Positions 1 through 10,548 are shown, counted from the first letter of the stretch. The stretch: 64,000 nt of DNA from Cellulomonas wangleii (GCF_018388445.1 NZ_CP074405.1:1674001-1738000); one strand, 5' to 3'. Program-made: numbers and translations. The notes: a model not told the origin generated them from the letters alone.

Positions 1-305
1 ACCGCCGTCCAGCGCTCGTCACCCAGGACGGCCCGGACGTCGGGCGCGCGGGCACCCGCGCGCGGCCCGCCCGTGGGGACGATGCGCCATGTCCCGTCCA
101 TGCGCAGGTGCGTGTGCAGGGTGCGGCCGTCGTCGAAGCGGGTGAGCAGGTGCTTGCCGTACGGCCGCGTGCCGAGCACGGTGCGGCCGACCAGGTCGAC
201 CGCCGCCGCGGTGGGCCAGCGCAGGTCGGCCCGGAGCAGGCGACGGCCGGCCAGCGCCCGGTCCAGGTGCGCGGCGGTGCGCCGCAGCACGTCACCCTCG
301 GGCAC
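1..305 (-). CDS. nei2: Fpg/Nei-family DNA glycosylase, N-terminal part (cut by window edge)
   Basis: This is the first ~101 residues of an endonuclease VIII/formamidopyrimidine-type glycosylase-AP lyase that removes oxidised bases. The start is a GTG reading V-P-E-G-D: in this family Pro2 is the catalytic nucleophile after Met removal and Glu3 its helper. Lys51 in the YGKHLL turn and the HLRM stretch at 66-69 match the conserved N-domain. The C-terminal helix-two-turn-helix and zinc finger lie outside the window. It starts 18 bp after the lhr stop on the same strand, so the two are probably one operon; lhr and nei are also adjacent in Mycobacterium tuberculosis (Rv3296/Rv3297, from memory). 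Confidence 0.9.
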   Translation of the reverse strand, partial: MPEGDVLRRTAAHLDRALAGRRLLRADLRWPTAAAVDLVGRTVLGTRPYGKHLLTRFDDGRTLHTHLRMDGTWRIVPTGGPRAGARAPDVRAVLGDERWTA

Positions 306-323
306 GGCGTCCTCCGCGGGCCC

Positions 324-3300
324 TCACGGGACCTGCAGGCGCAGGCCGCGCGGTGTGGTGACGAACCCGGCCGCCGTCAGGGCGGTGACCGCGGGGGAGC
401 GCAGCACCTCGGCGGACAGGACGGGCGACCCGTCGATGCGCTCGACGGTCAGCCGGCCCGTGCGTCGGTCGCGGGCCGTCGTGACGAGCGCCTGCGCGGC
501 CGCGGCGAGGATCGTGGCGTCGTCGGTGAAGGTCAGCAGGGTGCGCCCGCCGCGCTCGAGGTAGAGCGTGAGCGCCCCGTCCACCAGGGCGACGAGCGCG
601 CCCGCCTTGCGGCCCGGTCGGTGGCCGGTCGCGTCGCGCCCCGGCGGCGCGTCGGGCCAGGCCAGCGCGGCGCCGTACGGGTTGGCGGGGTCCGTCGCGG
701 CCAGCACCACGGACCACGGCGGCTCCTGCCGCGAGGCGGGGCTCCCCGCACCGGGTGACCAGGTGCCCGGCCCGGCAGGGCCACCCCAGGCGGGCGGGGC
801 GACGTCCTGCCACGGGAGCGTCGGCCCGGCGGGGCCGGCGTCGCGGCGGTCGGCCGCCTGCTCACGGGCCCGGTCGACGACCTCCGCGTCGGTGCGCAGC
901 CTGTCGACCGCCCCGGGCAGCGCGAACTGCGACCCACCCAGCCGCTCGACGAAGTACCCGCGACGGACCTGGCCCGCCTGCTCGAGCGCGGTCAGCACGC
1001 GGTACACCGCGGCGAACCGGCCGCCGATGCCCTCGGCGGGTGCGACGGCACGCGTCAGCACCCCGTGCCGGTCCAGCAGCTGGGCCGCCAGGGCGTGCGC
1101 GCGCACCGTCGCGTCCGGTTCCCGGGCGGGTAGCAGCGACCACCGCCCGGCGCCGGGCCCGGAGGTCGGTCCCGCCGTGCGCGGGACGGTCCCGGTCGGG
1201 CCCACGCCGAGCCGGCCACCGGCGCGCAGGCCGAGGCGTGGCCGCACCGGCCGCCCGCGTGCAGGCGCGGGGCGCGTGCGGTGCGCGGTGGACCCGCCGG
1301 CGAGCCACGCACGCAGCGGTCCCAGGCCGTCGTTGGTGACGCGGCCCGCCCACACCAGGTCCCACAGCGCGGTCAGGACGCCGGCGGTGTCCGGCGGCGC
1401 GTCCTCGTCCAGCCACTGCGCCGCCACCCGCTCGACGATCGCGGCGAGGAACCAGGCACCGCCGCCCTCGAGCGCCGCGAGCACCGCGCGGTGCACGCGG
1501 TCGGTCGCCGGGGCGTCCGGGTCGTCGAGGTCGGGCACCGGGGCCAGGGTGAGGTCCGCGACCGCCGTGGGGTGCAGCGAGACGAGCCCGTCGTGCCCGG
1601 CCAGCGGCGCGTGCCCGGCCCAGAGCACCTCACCCGCGGCCGTCAGCTCGTCGAGCATCGCGGGCACGTAGTCGGGCACCCGCGCCGGCAGCACGTGGGT
1701 CTCCAGCGCCGACGCGGGCACGGCGAAGCCGGCTAGCTGCTCGACGGCACGGGCCACCGCGTCGACGCCGCGCAGCCCCGAGGGTCGCCGCCCGACGGCC
1801 TGGACGCCCTGCCACTGCGGGAGGAAGACGCCCAGTGCCTGCGGGTCGACCGGCTCCACCTGGGCGCGCAGCGCCGCGAGCGAGCGCTGGCGCAGCCGGC
1901 GCAGCACCTCGGCGTCGCAGAACTCGTCACCGGTCCCGCCCAGCACGTCGGGACGCAGCCGGCCCTGCACCAGGACGCCCGACGCCTCGAGCCGTCGCAG
2001 CACCTCGGTGACCACCGCGACGCCCAGGCCGAACCGGGACGCCGCCTGCGCGGCGGGGAACGGCCCGCGCGTGCGGGCGTGCCGGCGCAGCAGGTCGGCC
2101 AGGGGGTCGGGCAGCACCTCGGTGAAGACCTCCGGCACACCGACGGGCAGCGCCACGCCGAGGGCGTCGCGCAGGCGTCCGGCGTCCTCGACCGCCGCCC
2201 ACTGCTCGGCGCGGTCGCCGGGCAGCCCCGCGAGGCGGACCCGGATGGCCCGGCGCGCCGCCGCGAGCTCGTCGAGCCACACCGGGACCGCGTCGCGGAG
2301 CTCGGGGCGGGTGCGGGCTGCCACCTCGGTCGCCGTGAGCGGGCCGTGACGCCGCAGGACGTCGGCGACCTGCTCGAGGGATCCCGCCTGGCGGTCCGGG
2401 GCTGTGCCGGCCAGCTCGGCCTCGGTGCGCTCGACCGCCTCGGGGTCCAGCAGGTCGGCGAGCTGCGACTCGCCGCCGGTGCCGAGCAGCTCGGCCAGCA
2501 GCGTGGGGTCGAGCGTGAGGGCGGCGGCCCGTCGCTCGGCGAGCGGGGCGTCGCCCTCGTAGAGGAACTGGGCGGTGTAGCCGAACAGCAGCGACTGCGC
2601 GAACGGCGAGGGGTGCGGAGTCGTCACCTCGACGACGCGCACGCGTCCCGTCCCCACGTCCCGCATGAGACCGGAGAGGGCCTCGGTGTCGAAGTCGTCC
2701 TGGAGGCACTCGCGCACGGCCTCGAGCAGGATCGGGAAGTCCGGGTACCGGGCTGCGACCTCCAGCAGCTGCGCCGCGCGCTGGCGCTGCTGCCACAGCG
2801 GCTGGCGGCGGTCCGGGCGGCGCCGCGGCAGCAGCAGCGCGCGGCCGGCCGCCTCACGGAACCGGGCCGCGAACATCGCGGACCCGCCGAGCTCGTCCCG
2901 GACGGCCGTGAGCACCTCGTCCGGGTCGAGCAGCAGGTCCTCCAGGCTCAGCCGGGGACCGTCACCCGCGGCCGCGTCCTCGCCCCACGCGGCGTCCGCC
3001 GCGCCGTCCAGCACGTCCGGAAGGCGCAGCACGATGCCGTCGTCGGCGTGCATGGCGGCCGCGTCCACCCCGTAGCGCTCCCGCAGACGCCCGGCCAGCA
3101 CCAGCGCCCACGGGGCGTGGACCCGCGCGCCGTACGGGGAGTGCAGCACGATGCGCCAGTCGCCCAGCTCGTCGCGGAACCGTTCCACGACCAGCACCGT
3201 GTCGCTCGGCAGCTGCCCCGTCGCCGCCTGCTGGTCGCGCAGGTAGGCCAGCAGGTTGTCCGCGGCCCACGGGTCCAGGCCCGCGCCCTCGGCCCGCGCC

Positions 3301-5408
3301 CGCGCACCCGCGTCCGGCAGCGCCGCGACCTCGCGGACCCAGGCGCCCACCGCCCGGCCCAGCTCGGCCGGCCGGCCGGGTGCGTCACCCTTCCAGAACG
3401 GCAGGCGCCCCGGGACGCCGGGTGCGGGTGTGACGAGCACCCGGTCGGGGGTGATGTCCTCGATGCGCCACGTGCTCGACCCGAGCGTGAACGTGTCCCC
3501 GACGCGCGACTCGTAGACCATCTCCTCGTCGAGCTCGCCGACGCGCTTGCCGCCGCGCAGCCGGCCGCCCGTGCGCTCGGCGTCCACCGCCACGTCGGCC
3601 GTCGTGTCGCCGCCGGCGAGGAAGACCCCGAACATGCCGCGGTCCGGGATGGTGCCGCCGCTGGTGACGGCGAGGCGCAGCGCACCGGGCCGCCCCGACA
3701 GGACGTCCGTCACGCGGTCCCACACCACGCGCGGGCGCAGCTCGGCGAAGTCCTCCGACGGGTAGCGGCCGGCGAGCATGTCGAGCACGGCGCGCAGGGT
3801 CACGTCGCCCAGGTGGGCGAAGGGGGCGGCGCGGCGCACGACGCGGGCCAGGTCGTCGACGGCCCAGTCGTCGACGGCCACCATCGCGACCACCTGCTGG
3901 GCGAGGACGTCCAGCGGGTTGGCCGGAACGGCCAGTGCCTCGAGCTCCCCGGTGCGCATGCGCTGCGCGGTCACGGCCGCCGGCACCAGCTCGCCGCGGT
4001 GCGTCGGGAAGACAACGCCGCGGGACACCGCACCGACCTGGTGCCCGGCGCGCCCCACGCGCTGCAGGCCGCTGGCGACCGAGGGCGGTGCGCCCACCTG
4101 GACGACCAGGTCGAGGGCGCCCATGTCGATGCCGAGCTCCAGGGAGCTGGTGGCCACCACGGCCGGCAGCCGGCCGGCCTTGAGCTCGGTCTCGGTGCGG
4201 GTTCGCTCCGCGCGGCTCATCGACCCGTGGTGCGCGCGCGCCACGATCGTCGCCGCGTCCCGCGTGTCGACGCCGGCCGCGGTCCCCGACTGCCCGGGCA
4301 CGGCCGCCGCGCGCACCGACCCGGGGTCCGGGACGTCGGCGCCGTGGCGCTCGGCCCAGACCTCGTTGATCCTGGCGGTCAGGCGCTCCGCCCCGCGCCG
4401 GGAGTTGGCGAACACCAGCGTCGAGCGGTGCGCCGCCACCAGGTCGACCACCCGCTCCTCGACGTGCGGCCAGATGGACGCGCGGGGTCGCTCGCCCTCG
4501 ACCGTCGTCGCAGCGGCGCCGGGCGCCGGGGCGCCGAAGCCCGCCAGGTCGGGGTCGATGCCCGGGCCGCCGTACCGTCCGACCGACCCCGGTGCGGTCC
4601 CGGCCGCGCCCGGCCGGCCCGCGGCCGCCAGGTCGCCCAGGTCCGGCACGGGGACCACGACGTCGACCTCGATGACCTTCTGCGACGGCGGCTGCACGAC
4701 GACCACGGACCGACCGCCGTCCGCGGGCGTGCGCGCGCCGCCGAGGAAGGACGCGACGGCGTCGACCGGTCGCACGGTCGCGGACAGGCCCACCCGCTGG
4801 GCCGGGCCCGGCCCGCCCTCCGCCTCGAGCAGGGCGTCGAGGCGCTCCAGGCTGACGGCGAGGTGCGCACCACGCTTCGTCCCGGCGACCGCGTGGATCT
4901 CGTCGACGATCACCGTGCGGACGCCGGCGAGGCCGCGGCGGGCACCGGACGTGAGCACGAGGTACAGCGACTCCGGCGTCGTGATGAGCACGTCCGGCGG
5001 GGCCGTCGCGAACGCGCGGCGCTCCGCGGGCGGGGTGTCACCGGTCCGGATGCCGACCGTCACCTCCGGCAGCGTCGTCCCCAGGCGGGTGGCGGCCTGG
5101 CGGATGCCGACCAGCGGCGAGCGCAGGTTCCGCTCCACGTCCGTGGCCAGCGCCTTCAGCGGGGACACGTACAGCACGCGGCAGCGCCGGGTCGGGTCCT
5201 GCGGCGCCGGCCCCGTCAGCAGGCCGTCGAGCCCCCAGAGGAACGCCGCGAGCGTCTTGCCGGACCCCGTGGGTGCCACCACCAGCGCGTGGTCGCCGCC
5301 CGCGACGGCCTCCCACGCACCCGCCTGCGCGGCCGTGGGCGCGTCGAAGGCGCCCGTGAACCACGCACGGGTCGGCGCGGAGAACCGGTCGAGCACCACG
5401 GGGGCCAT
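324..5408 (-). CDS. lhr: Lhr-type superfamily 2 ATP-dependent helicase
   Basis: Large helicase of about 1694 residues, the size class of actinobacterial long Lhr proteins (about 1500 in mycobacteria), which are 3'-5' translocases induced by DNA damage. Visible motifs: Q-like PTAAQ 24-28, Walker A APTGSGKT 45-52, DEIH 169-172, SAT, then FANSRRGAERL, TSSLELGIDMG and QRVGRAGH of the second RecA domain. The rest is the long Lhr C-terminal region. I chose the ATG at 5408 because the core begins directly after it and starts further up would run into the divergent DUF3046 gene. The reading frame stays open upstream but that part looks like antisense shadow. Probable operon with nei2. Confidence 0.93.
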   Translation of the reverse strand: MAPVVLDRFSAPTRAWFTGAFDAPTAAQAGAWEAVAGGDHALVVAPTGSGKTLAAFLWGLDGLLTGPAPQDPTRRCRVLYVSPLKALATDVERNLRSPLVGIRQAATRLGTTLPEVTVGIRTGDTPPAERRAFATAPPDVLITTPESLYLVLTSGARRGLAGVRTVIVDEIHAVAGTKRGAHLAVSLERLDALLEAEGGPGPAQRVGLSATVRPVDAVASFLGGARTPADGGRSVVVVQPPSQKVIEVDVVVPVPDLGDLAAAGRPGAAGTAPGSVGRYGGPGIDPDLAGFGAPAPGAAATTVEGERPRASIWPHVEERVVDLVAAHRSTLVFANSRRGAERLTARINEVWAERHGADVPDPGSVRAAAVPGQSGTAAGVDTRDAATIVARAHHGSMSRAERTRTETELKAGRLPAVVATSSLELGIDMGALDLVVQVGAPPSVASGLQRVGRAGHQVGAVSRGVVFPTHRGELVPAAVTAQRMRTGELEALAVPANPLDVLAQQVVAMVAVDDWAVDDLARVVRRAAPFAHLGDVTLRAVLDMLAGRYPSEDFAELRPRVVWDRVTDVLSGRPGALRLAVTSGGTIPDRGMFGVFLAGGDTTADVAVDAERTGGRLRGGKRVGELDEEMVYESRVGDTFTLGSSTWRIEDITPDRVLVTPAPGVPGRLPFWKGDAPGRPAELGRAVGAWVREVAALPDAGARARAEGAGLDPWAADNLLAYLRDQQAATGQLPSDTVLVVERFRDELGDWRIVLHSPYGARVHAPWALVLAGRLRERYGVDAAAMHADDGIVLRLPDVLDGAADAAWGEDAAAGDGPRLSLEDLLLDPDEVLTAVRDELGGSAMFAARFREAAGRALLLPRRRPDRRQPLWQQRQRAAQLLEVAARYPDFPILLEAVRECLQDDFDTEALSGLMRDVGTGRVRVVEVTTPHPSPFAQSLLFGYTAQFLYEGDAPLAERRAAALTLDPTLLAELLGTGGESQLADLLDPEAVERTEAELAGTAPDRQAGSLEQVADVLRRHGPLTATEVAARTRPELRDAVPVWLDELAAARRAIRVRLAGLPGDRAEQWAAVEDAGRLRDALGVALPVGVPEVFTEVLPDPLADLLRRHARTRGPFPAAQAASRFGLGVAVVTEVLRRLEASGVLVQGRLRPDVLGGTGDEFCDAEVLRRLRQRSLAALRAQVEPVDPQALGVFLPQWQGVQAVGRRPSGLRGVDAVARAVEQLAGFAVPASALETHVLPARVPDYVPAMLDELTAAGEVLWAGHAPLAGHDGLVSLHPTAVADLTLAPVPDLDDPDAPATDRVHRAVLAALEGGGAWFLAAIVERVAAQWLDEDAPPDTAGVLTALWDLVWAGRVTNDGLGPLRAWLAGGSTAHRTRPAPARGRPVRPRLGLRAGGRLGVGPTGTVPRTAGPTSGPGAGRWSLLPAREPDATVRAHALAAQLLDRHGVLTRAVAPAEGIGGRFAAVYRVLTALEQAGQVRRGYFVERLGGSQFALPGAVDRLRTDAEVVDRAREQAADRRDAGPAGPTLPWQDVAPPAWGGPAGPGTWSPGAGSPASRQEPPWSVVLAATDPANPYGAALAWPDAPPGRDATGHRPGRKAGALVALVDGALTLYLERGGRTLLTFTDDATILAAAAQALVTTARDRRTGRLTVERIDGSPVLSAEVLRSPAVTALTAAGFVTTPRGLRLQVP

Positions 5409-5465
5409 TGTGTCGGGCACGACCGACACGCGCGCGGCCCCGCCGGACGGTGGCAGGCTGGGGGT

Positions 5466-5708
5466 GTGAGGCATCGCGAGCTGGCCGGTCTGGTGGACGA
5501 CGTGCTCGGCCCTGTCCAGGGCCGGCTGCTGCTCGGCGAGATGGTCCTGGGCGAGCTGGGCGGCCGGACCGGGGCCGCCGCCCTCGCCGACGGGGTCGAG
5601 CCGCGCGTCGTGTGGCGCGCGCTGTGCGACGCCCTCGGCGTCCCCGAGTCGGACCGGTGGGGCAGGGACCAGCACCGCCAGGCGCCACCGCGGCAGGCGG
5701 GGCGCTGA
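5466..5708 (+). CDS. DUF3046 family protein
   Basis: Small acidic protein of 80 residues. The stretch from GPVQGRLLLGEMVLGELGGRT through VWRALCDALGVP fits the DUF3046 family, which in many actinobacteria sits just upstream of recA (Rv2738c in M. tuberculosis, from memory). Function is unknown. The GTG at 5466 gives the usual family N-terminus and leaves 57 bp to the divergent lhr start. Here two extra genes separate it from recA. It has no membrane segment and no cysteine pairs. Confidence 0.82.
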   Translation: MRHRELAGLVDDVLGPVQGRLLLGEMVLGELGGRTGAAALADGVEPRVVWRALCDALGVPESDRWGRDQHRQAPPRQAGR

Positions 5709-5712
5709 CGCG

Positions 5713-7905
5713 ATGACCGGGCCCGCGGCGGAGGGCGCGGGCGACCGCCCCGCGCCGGCGGGCCGCGCGCGGTGGCTGCCCCGCACCGGCGACCTCCTCG
5801 ACGCGCTGTTCGCGCTCGCCGTGACGGCGCTCGGGCTCGGGATCGCGATCGCCCTGGTGGACGGGATCACCGCCGTCACGCCCTGGGGCGTGCTGCTGGT
5901 CGCGCTCGCGGTGGGCGTCGGCGACCTCGCGCTCCGCGCCCCGCTGCGGCTGCTGGCCGGGGTGGCGGGTGCCGGCGGTGCCCTCGTCACGGGCCTGGCG
6001 GCGCAGGTCCTGGTCGTGTGGGCGGCGCTGCTGGTCGCGCCGGGCGTCGAGGTGCGTTCGGGGTGGTCGGTGCTGTGGGTCCTGCTCGTCACCGCGGCCG
6101 TCATGGCCGCGGGGCGGTGGCTGTGGGGGTCGAGCGACAACGCGTACGTCGTGGCCGACGTGGTGCGTCGGGCGCGGCGCCGCGGCGACGCGCGGGGCGC
6201 CCCGGCCGGTGCGGCGCGGCCGCCCGGGCTGCTCGTCGTGCAGCTGGACGGCGTGGGTGCACCCGTCCTGGAGCAGGCCATGGACGCCGGGCTGGTCCCG
6301 ACCCTGCAGCGCTGGGTCGACTCCGGGAGCCACCGGCTGACCACCTGGTGGTCGGCCGTCCCCAGCACGACGCCCGCGGCGCAGGCAGGCCTGCTGCACG
6401 GGGCCGCCGACGCGATCCCGGCGTTCCGCTGGTGGGACCGCGGCCTGGGCCGGCTGGTCGTGACCAACCATCCCGCCGACGCGGCCGTCGTCGAGGAGCG
6501 GATGAGCGACGGGACGGGGCTGCTGTCGGGCGGGGGCACGGCGGTCGCGACCATGTTCTCGGGCGACGCGGCGTCGTCGTACCTGGTGATGAGCCGCAGC
6601 CGGCGTCACGGGCTGGGCCCCGGTCCCGGGTACGTGCGCTTCTTCGCCCGCCCGTTCGTGCTGGCCCGCGCCGTGGCCGGCACCGCGGGCGAGATCGTCA
6701 AGGAGCTCTACCAGGCCCGTCGGCAGGCGGTGTACGACGTCCGCCCGCGGGTGTCCCGGGGCGGCTGGTACGTGCTGCTGCGCGCGGTGTCCAACGTGCT
6801 GCTGCGCGACCTGGCCACGTCGCTCGTCGCGGAGGCGCTGGTGCGCGGCGACCCGACGGTCTACGTCGACCTGGTCGACTACGACGAGGTCGCGCACCAC
6901 GCCGGCCCCACACGCCCCGAGGCGCTGCGCTCGCTCGAGGGCCTCGACCAGGTCGTGCGGATCCTCGACGAGGTGGCGCCCCTGGCGCCCCGCCGGTACG
7001 ACGTGGTCGTGCTCTCCGACCACGGCCAGACACTCGGGGCGACGTTCGAGCAGGTGGAGGGCCGGTCCCTGCTGGAGACCGTCCGGGCCCTGATGGCCGA
7101 GCCCGACCTCGAGGGCGTCGAGAGCGCCGACGGCGAGGGCTGGGGTCCGCTCAACACGCTGCTGACCAGCGTGCTCGGGCGGCCGACCGACCCCGTCGTG
7201 CTCGGCCCGGACGCCGGCGCCGACCGGCACCGGGGGCGGGTGCGCGAGGACGGCGTCCCGCGCGTGCGGGAGCACGGCCGGGCCGCGCGCTCGACCGCCG
7301 ACGCCGGTGGGGCCGTGCCCGACGTGGTCGTGGTGGGTTCGGGCAACCTCGGGCTCGTGTGGTTCCCCGAGGCGCCCGAGCGACTGCTGCTGGAGGACCT
7401 GGAGGAGCGGTGGCCAGGCCTGGTGGCCGGGCTGGCGGCGCGACCCGCCGTCGGCGTCGTCGTCGTCGACTCCCGGACGCGCGGGCTCGTCGCGGTCGGT
7501 GACGCGGGCCTGCGCCTGCTGGAGGCCGACGGCGACGTGGTCGAGGGCGTGGACCCGTTGGCCGCGTACCCGTCGCGCGCCCGGGCGGACCTCGCGCGCG
7601 CCGCGCGGCTGCCGCACACCGGCGACCTGCTGCTGGTCTCCACCGTGGGTCCGCGGGACCAGGTCCACGCGTTCGAGGGCCAGGTCGGGTCGCACGGCGG
7701 CCTGGGTGGCGCGCAGAACCTCGCGTTCCTGCTGCACCCGGCGGACCTGGGGGTCGACGACGCGCGGTGCGAGGACGTCGACGGGCACCGCATGCTGGTC
7801 GGCGCGGACGCGGTGCACGCACAGCTGGTCGCGTGGCTCGACGAGCGCGGTCTGCGACCGCGCCAGGTCGCGACGGGGCGGCCCACCACGGCGGAGCGCG
7901 CATGA
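5713..7905 (+). CDS. Membrane-anchored alkaline-phosphatase-superfamily phosphodiesterase
   Basis: A 730-residue protein with about four hydrophobic segments in residues 25-130 (holin-like membrane domain) followed by a type I phosphodiesterase/nucleotide pyrophosphatase-like domain. Candidate metal ligands are LDG at 178-180, DYDEVAHH at 389-396, SDHG at 435-438 and the late GSHGG (His661). STTP at 218-221 sits where the Ser/Thr nucleophile is expected. The substrate cannot be told from sequence; family members cleave phosphodiesters of nucleotides, lipids or glycans. It starts 4 bp after the DUF3046 stop and overlaps the next gene by ATGA, so the three are probably cotranscribed. Confidence 0.8.
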   Translation: MTGPAAEGAGDRPAPAGRARWLPRTGDLLDALFALAVTALGLGIAIALVDGITAVTPWGVLLVALAVGVGDLALRAPLRLLAGVAGAGGALVTGLAAQVLVVWAALLVAPGVEVRSGWSVLWVLLVTAAVMAAGRWLWGSSDNAYVVADVVRRARRRGDARGAPAGAARPPGLLVVQLDGVGAPVLEQAMDAGLVPTLQRWVDSGSHRLTTWWSAVPSTTPAAQAGLLHGAADAIPAFRWWDRGLGRLVVTNHPADAAVVEERMSDGTGLLSGGGTAVATMFSGDAASSYLVMSRSRRHGLGPGPGYVRFFARPFVLARAVAGTAGEIVKELYQARRQAVYDVRPRVSRGGWYVLLRAVSNVLLRDLATSLVAEALVRGDPTVYVDLVDYDEVAHHAGPTRPEALRSLEGLDQVVRILDEVAPLAPRRYDVVVLSDHGQTLGATFEQVEGRSLLETVRALMAEPDLEGVESADGEGWGPLNTLLTSVLGRPTDPVVLGPDAGADRHRGRVREDGVPRVREHGRAARSTADAGGAVPDVVVVGSGNLGLVWFPEAPERLLLEDLEERWPGLVAGLAARPAVGVVVVDSRTRGLVAVGDAGLRLLEADGDVVEGVDPLAAYPSRARADLARAARLPHTGDLLLVSTVGPRDQVHAFEGQVGSHGGLGGAQNLAFLLHPADLGVDDARCEDVDGHRMLVGADAVHAQLVAWLDERGLRPRQVATGRPTTAERA

Positions 7906-8687
7906 GCGTGCGGGCGCGCTGGCTGGGGCACGCGACGGTCGTGCTCGACGTCGGCGGCGTGCGGCTCGTCACGGATCCCCTGCTGCTGCCGCACGCCGGG
8001 CTGCTGCGCCGCCGCGGGGCCGCCCCGCGGCGGGCCGACTGGCGCGGCGCGGCCGCCGTGCTCCTGTCGCACCTGCACCACGACCACGCCGAGCTCGCGT
8101 CGCTGCGCATGCTGGGGTCGGTGCCCGTGCTCGCCGCGCCCTCGAGCGCCCACTGGCTCAGCACGCACGGTGTGGACGGCGTCGGGTTGCCCGAGGGCCG
8201 GTGGCGGACCGTCGCGGGCGACGTGCGGGTGCGCACGGTCCCGGCCGAGCACGGTCACCGCCCCATGCCGCACCGGCCGAACGCCGCGACCGGGTTCGTC
8301 GTGCGCGGTGGCGGGGTGACGGTGTGGTTCGCCGGGGACACCGGACCGTTCCCGGGGCTGGCACGCGTCCCGGAGCTCGCCGGCGCGCCCGTGGACCTCG
8401 CGCTCGTCCCGGTCGGCGGGTGGGGTCCGCGGCTGTCGGGGGGCCACCTCGACCCCGTGGAGGCGGCCCGGGTGTGCGCCCTGGTGGGGGCCCGGGTCGC
8501 GGTGCCCGTGCACTGGGGCACGCTGCACGCCCCCGCCGGCCGCCGGCTGCCGCCGGGGTGGATGGACCGGGGCGGGCGGGCGTTCGAGGCGGCGGTGCGC
8601 CGGGTGGCGCCGGGCGTGCGGCCGTGCGTGCTCGCGCCCGGCGGGGCCGTGGTGGTCGACCCGGTGCCGGGACCCGCCGCGCCGTGA
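7902..8687 (+). CDS. UlaG-like metallo-beta-lactamase-fold hydrolase
   Basis: A 261-residue soluble protein opening with RWLGHATVVL, typical of UlaG-like MBL hydrolases. The zinc motif HxHxDH is complete at 57-62 (HLHHDH), a later histidine lies in PAEHGHR, GDTGPF gives the bridging aspartate, and PVHWGT the last histidine. The family includes lactonases, nucleases and phospholipase-D-type enzymes, so the substrate is open. The ATG overlaps the stop of the upstream phosphodiesterase (ATGA), which suggests translational coupling and a joint role of the two hydrolases. Confidence 0.82.
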   Translation: MSVRARWLGHATVVLDVGGVRLVTDPLLLPHAGLLRRRGAAPRRADWRGAAAVLLSHLHHDHAELASLRMLGSVPVLAAPSSAHWLSTHGVDGVGLPEGRWRTVAGDVRVRTVPAEHGHRPMPHRPNAATGFVVRGGGVTVWFAGDTGPFPGLARVPELAGAPVDLALVPVGGWGPRLSGGHLDPVEAARVCALVGARVAVPVHWGTLHAPAGRRLPPGWMDRGGRAFEAAVRRVAPGVRPCVLAPGGAVVVDPVPGPAAP

Positions 8688-8713
8688 GCGACGCCCGCGT
8701 GTCGTGGTGGGCG

Positions 8714-8736
8714 TCGAACAGGTGTTCGGGTAGCGT
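8714..8736 (+). promoter_or_regulatory. SOS box and -10 element upstream of recA
   Basis: TCGAACAGGTGTTCGG at 8714-8729 differs by one base from the actinobacterial LexA box TCGAACRNNYGTTCGA. TAGCGT at 8731-8736, directly after it, can serve as a -10 element, so LexA would block polymerase. The leader from here to recA is about 160 nt. Confidence 0.88.
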
Positions 8737-8817
8737 GGTGCCCGGTGACACGGTCGAGCCGACCACAGCCCCACCCGGTGACGAGCCGGTCGCGGGGAGG
8801 GGGCGGTCCGGTCGGGA

Positions 8818-8839
8818 TGTCGGTGGTCGGGCATAGCGT
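8818..8839 (+). promoter_or_regulatory. Second recA promoter with PafBC/RecA-NDp motif
   Basis: TGTCGGTG (8818-8825), an 8-bp spacer and TAGCGT (8834-8839) match the published mycobacterial LexA-independent DNA-damage motif tTGTCRGTG-N8-TANNNT at all fixed positions but the first T. This motif is used by the PafBC activator. The predicted start lies about 55 nt before the recA ATG. Confidence 0.75.
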
Positions 8840-8902
8840 CGCCGCGACAAGACCAGCCCCCGCAGGCGCAGCACGTGCTGCACGAGACGACGAGGTGGAC
8901 CC

Positions 8903-9943
<1,041 letters not shown>

Positions 9944-9948
9944 GCGCC

Positions 9949-10548
9949 GTGACGGGTGCCACCGGCCGGTCCGCGGCGCGTCGCCGCGGCCGGCCGGCGA
10001 CCGAGCCGCCGCCGGACGGCGCCGCGGCGCAGGACCTGGAGCCCGACCCCGAGTCGGTCGCCCGCAGCATCGTCCTGCGCAGACTGGCCGCCGCCGCGCA
10101 GTCGCGGGGGCAGCTGGCCGACGCGCTCGCACGGCGTGACGTGCCGCTCGACGTCGCGACCCGCGTGCTCGACCGCTTCACCGAGGTCGGTCTGATCGAC
10201 GACGCGGAGTACGCGCGCATGTTCGTGCGGTCGCGGCATGCGGAGCGTGGTCTGTCGCGTCGGGCGCTCGGCGTCGAGCTGCGCCGCAAGGGCATCGACG
10301 ACGAGACCGCCGCAGCCGCGCTGCAGGATCTCGACGACGAGGACGAGGAGCAGGCTGCACGCGAGCTCGTGCGCCGGCGCCTGCGGTCCACGGCCGGCCT
10401 CGAGGCGCAGGTCCGCGTCCGGCGCACCTACGGTGCGCTCGGCCGCAAGGGATACGCCCCGGGCCTGGTCGCCCGGCTCGTGCGCGAGGAGCTGGCGGCC
10501 GAGGGGCTCGCTGACGACGACATGGCGAGCACCCCGCCCGACGACTGA
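9949..10548 (+). CDS. recX: RecA regulatory protein RecX
   Basis: A 199-residue RecX-family protein built of repeated three-helix units (for example RSIVLRRLAAAAQSRGQLADAL... and RRALGVELRRKGID). RecX binds RecA filaments and limits their activity. The GTG at 9949, 5 bp after the recA stop, gives a basic Arg-rich leader followed by the conserved core from about residue 40. The tight spacing means it is cotranscribed with recA, as in most actinobacteria. Confidence 0.93.
   Translation: MTGATGRSAARRRGRPATEPPPDGAAAQDLEPDPESVARSIVLRRLAAAAQSRGQLADALARRDVPLDVATRVLDRFTEVGLIDDAEYARMFVRSRHAERGLSRRALGVELRRKGIDDETAAAALQDLDDEDEEQAARELVRRRLRSTAGLEAQVRVRRTYGALGRKGYAPGLVARLVREELAAEGLADDDMASTPPDD

Noticed and set aside
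5406..5428. PafBC-like motif (TGTCGGTC-N8-CACAAT) before lhr
   Set aside because: The -10 part overlaps the lhr ATG, so transcription would start inside the gene, and two fixed bases are wrong.
2079..5708. Long open frame on the plus strand antisense to lhr
   Set aside because: It is a high-GC shadow of lhr: low-complexity Arg/Gly/His/Ala content and no domain. Only its last 80 codons are a real gene (DUF3046).
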